Below, piece after piece: positions 61,734-64,000 of a DNA stretch of 64,000 bases. The notes beneath the pieces were generated by a model. That model saw only the letters and a list, made by a program, of their open reading frames with translations, ran no database searches and was not told the DNA's origin. Position 1 is the first letter of the stretch. Each line of letters starts with the position of its first letter. A program made the translations under genes and the position numbers. The DNA is from Brachionus plicatilis (lineage: Eukaryota > Rotifera > Eurotatoria > Ploima > Brachionidae): NCBI GenBank assembly GCA_010279815.1, contig QEOQ01000303.1, positions 1,057,567 through 1,121,566 on the forward strand. Direction: 5' to 3'.

Positions 61734-63059
61734 TTTTAATTGCCGTTCTCAGCTTTCAAATTTTAAAAATTCTATGACTAGAATTTTTTTAATTTTCTTT
61801 TTTTGAATTGTTTTTTTTTTTTTCTAAAGAAAAAAACAATCTAAAATTTGAAATTTTTTTCATATTACTCTTTCCTTTTATTTTTAAACGAGTTTTATGT
61901 CATGAAAAAGATGAAGGGATTTACTTTTTATACATAATTTTTTATGCACTCTGTAATTTTAGAAGTGTTTAATAAAAATTTAAATTGATTAGTATGGTTA
62001 TTTAAAAATTAGTTTTCAATATAGAAAAAACGATCTAATAGCAAATTCTTATAAATAAACTTCTTATTGGATTTAAAATTAATAAAATTTAAAAAAATAA
62101 TAATTTGAGATAAAGATAAAATGGAAGATAGGCTATCAAAATAAAAAATTAACTGATAATTAGAGTTTTGCAATATTCAACCATAAATTTACGTCTCTCA
62201 GCTAAAAATACTTTAATAATAAAGTTAACTGTTTACTCTTTTTATAGCTTGAATAATTATCAGAGACGACACAAAAATAAGATCGTATATTTTGCATTTT
62301 TGTGTCGTCTCTGATAATTTTACAATGGTAAACCTAAAAATGGTTCTAGTGAGGCCTCATTTTTTATACTGCAAGTTTGTAAATTATTTATGGATGTATT
62401 GTGAAAAAGCCTAGAGAAAAGTGACAAAGTTTGTCAAATAACTTGAAAATTTTGTGAACAACTAATCATTATATGTTAACAAACCTTTTAATAAGAATAT
62501 GTAGCAATTTTTTTATTTTTTTTTCACGAGAAAGTGAATAATAAAATTAGTTCTAGAAATTATCTGAAATCTTGTGAATATTTGAAAAAATTCAATTATA
62601 AGTATAATTTTTTTAAATCAAGAATAAAAGTAAAAATGCTTTTGACTTATTTTGTAAATATCAGGTCAATTCAAAATTTTCTTTTAGTTCAAATAGGTAA
62701 AAGTATAGAAACTGATCATTAAAAACTATATAATCAATATTAAAAATTATCAATCTGAAAATTATTTTCTAATCTAACCGCATTATTTTATTAATTCTTA
62801 ACCATTATAATTTTATTCAAAATATTCTAAGTGACTTATTTATTAAATTTTAAAATATTGGGTTAAAAATCGTTTAAATTTTTATTCAAAGACAAATTAT
62901 CCAACCTAACAATTATAATGAAATATTTCAAAAATCTTAACATATTATTTGAATTCTTTTTAATTTAAAAAAAAAAGAAATTTTATGCTCCTTATAATAA
63001 ATTTATTATCGCGTGCTTATTTAAAAACTATAACTAACCTCATTTTAGATAAACTCAAA
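61734..63059. other. Intergenic with a perfect hairpin
   Basis: About 1.3 kb between CNOT10 and TOMM7. It contains the hairpin at 62255-62319 and otherwise only AT-rich sequence. CATTTTAG lies 11 nt before the TOMM7 ATG. Confidence 0.5.
62255..62319. repeat. Perfect 24-bp inverted repeat (hairpin)
   Basis: AATTATCAGAGACGACACAA... at 62255-62278 is exactly reverse-complemented at 62296-62319, with a 17-bp loop. No mismatch in 24 bp is striking in this background. It could be a very young or tiny palindromic element or a structured RNA precursor. Confidence 0.75.
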
Positions 63060-63268
63060 ATGGAAGATTTTAAGAAAAGACTATCAAACGTTCTTGCCTT
63101 TAGCCGTTTTGTCTTTCATTGGGGATTTATTCCATTCGTAATTTACCTTGGTAATTCAAATCAAAATTTAAATTTTTTTAGAATAAAACTTAATTTTTTA
63201 TTTAAGGATTTAATACTGGTGCTGATGAAGGACAGCCACCATTGAATTTATTGCAGTATTTATTTTAA
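63060..63268 (+). CDS. TOMM7: TOM complex subunit TOMM7
   Basis: Two exons (63060-63150 and 63207-63268) give 50 residues. The core RFVFHWGFIPFVIYLGF followed by NTGADEGQP matches TOM7 (RWGFIPLVIYLGFKRGADPG as I recall the human protein). The single hydrophobic helix is the outer-membrane anchor, and the Pro in GFIPFVIYLG is conserved. Tom7 modulates assembly of the TOM translocase and, in animals, PINK1 retention. It is too short for standard gene finding because a 56-bp intron splits it. The start is the ATG 11 nt after an acceptor-like AG; an upstream in-frame extension is not TOM7-like. Confidence 0.93.
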
Positions 63269-63471
63269 TTAGAAAGTGATAGAAAACCGTAATTAATTTT
63301 TTTTTAAGGCTTTTGTGGCTGTAAAAAGATGAAAGCTTATTTTTGTTTTTGATGAAAAACAATAGCTAGCCATTCTTTTTAAATAAAATTATTAATAAAA
63401 TTTTCTACAAGTTTTATTTCAAAATAAAATAACCCTTAAAAAAAGCTTCGAGACAAATTTTTTCTTTATTG

Positions 63472-63843
63472 TTAATCATTTTTGAATTTAAACAAAAAAT
63501 AAATTAAAAATATTGAAAATAAAGACCAGAGTGGTATGAACACATAAGCACAACTCAAATTAGGAAAATACTCGAGTTTTAAGCATAAAAGTATTTCGAA
63601 AGCAAATATAAGAAGAATGCAAATTAGATATAAAAAAAAAATTGAAATTTTAGTTCGATTTGATCTTCGGTTTTTAACTATCAAAACTATCGAATCTATT
63701 AAGTAACATATTTGTAAGAAAAATATTGGAATAAATACCAAAAACCAGTTCCAATTAATGCTGTGATCAATACGAGTTGATAAAAATGATAAGAATATGA
63801 TTAAGTTAAATGAAATTAAAGTAGTTGATAGAATAGGTGTCAT
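63472..63843 (-). CDS. TMEM60: Transmembrane protein 60
   Basis: Single minus-strand exon, 123 residues, four hydrophobic segments. NWNWFLVFIPIFF and KLEYFPNLSCAYVFIPLWSL match TMEM60 (PWNWFLIFIPVWIF; KLEQFTTMNLSYVFIPLWAL as I recall the human protein). Length to the NWF motif agrees with the human start, supporting the ATG at 63843. The function of TMEM60 is unknown; it is a multi-pass membrane protein of the TMEM185/TMEM203-like group. Its ATG shares the A with the stop codon of BLOC1S1 (sequence TAATG), so it is likely translated from a dicistronic mRNA. It converges with TOMM7 about 200 bp away. Confidence 0.88.
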   Translation of the reverse strand: MTPILSTTLISFNLIIFLSFLSTRIDHSINWNWFLVFIPIFFLQICYLIDSIVLIVKNRRSNRTKISIFFLYLICILLIFAFEILLCLKLEYFPNLSCAYVFIPLWSLFSIFLIYFLFKFKND

Positions 63844-64000
63844 TATTGCGGATTATCTTCTGTTATTAAAAAAATTAATTCATTTCTTTGCAATTTTTCA
63901 AAAAAGTTACCTTTAACAATGTCGTTTAATGTATTATTAATTATTTTCATATCACTCTCAATTTTTTTAGACCAATTTTCCACATCACCAAGTTCCTTAG
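63843..64000 (-). CDS. BLOC1S1: BLOC1S1 (GCN5L1), C-terminal part
   Basis: Partial gene entering from the right edge on the minus strand. Exon 64000-63911 encodes KELGDVENWSKKIESDMKII, matching KEIGDVENWARSIELDMRTI of BLOC1S1. The last exon (63859-63843) encodes EDNPQ and a TAA at 63845-63843. BLOC1S1 is shared by the BLOC-1 and BORC complexes in lysosome-related organelle biogenesis and lysosome positioning. The 51-bp intron (63910-63860) is a multiple of three with no in-frame stop, so splicing or retention ends at the same stop. That stop overlaps the TMEM60 start codon. Confidence 0.88.
   Translation of the reverse strand, partial: KELGDVENWSKKIESDMKIINNTLNDIVKGNFFEKLQRNELIFLITEDNPQ

Overview
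This window reads as a metazoan nuclear genome. It is strongly AT-rich (about three quarters A+T by eye). Its genes are split by many short GT-AG introns of about 40-60 bp, and intergenic stretches of 1-3.5 kb separate them. The gene set is animal: nicotinic-type receptor subunits, an innexin, septin-7, CNOT10, BLOC1S1, MORN5 and a PHF24 relative. The innexin points to a non-vertebrate bilaterian or cnidarian. The compact introns, base composition and jockey-like LINE relics fit a monogonont rotifer such as Brachionus. That species-level guess is inference from general knowledge; no search was run.

Layout, 0-17 kb: a foldback repeat, a GC-rich dispersed repeat, an unrecognised charged protein (2507-3376), ABITRAM (minus, 3623-4243), an F-box/LRR protein (minus, 4511-5700), NUDCD3 (6044-7452), TAF13 (7613-8136), an unrecognised 461-residue protein (9660-11298) and the first nicotinic receptor subunit (14293-17168). 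17-36 kb: a second, tandemly duplicated receptor subunit (20310-24370), a CDP-alcohol phosphotransferase fused to a cytidylyltransferase (27067-29055), a second GC-rich repeat (29479-29888), and a PTP1B-type phosphatase with a membrane tail (32570-34451). 36-48 kb: an innexin (minus, 36088-37766), MORN5 (41299-42303), a PHF24-like PHD/EF-hand protein starting 85 bp after it (42389-44849), and a mobile-element graveyard of SWIM zinc-finger and AT-hook fragments around two decayed LINE copies (45961-47962). 48-64 kb: linker histone H1 (49502-50146), septin-7 (53014-56497), CNOT10 with a long Q/N-rich tail (57324-61733), TOMM7 (63060-63268), and on the minus strand TMEM60 (63472-63843), whose start codon overlaps the stop codon of BLOC1S1 (C-terminal part, 63843-64000).

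Most genes are unrelated housekeeping, signalling or ciliary genes. Locally linked groups are the tandem receptor pair, the divergent F-box/NUDCD3 pair sharing about 340 bp, the closely packed MORN5/PHF24-like pair, and the overlapping BLOC1S1/TMEM60 pair. At several genes an AG in splice-acceptor context lies 8-37 nt before the start codon, which suggests either short 5' leader introns or spliced-leader trans-splicing.

The strongest candidates for something undescribed are the stop/start overlap (TAATG) of BLOC1S1 and TMEM60, the fused two-step phospholipid enzyme, and the family of palindromic and GC-rich short repeats. Exon models were built by hand from reading-frame continuity, splice sites and remembered family sequences. 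Single-base errors at a few junctions are possible.
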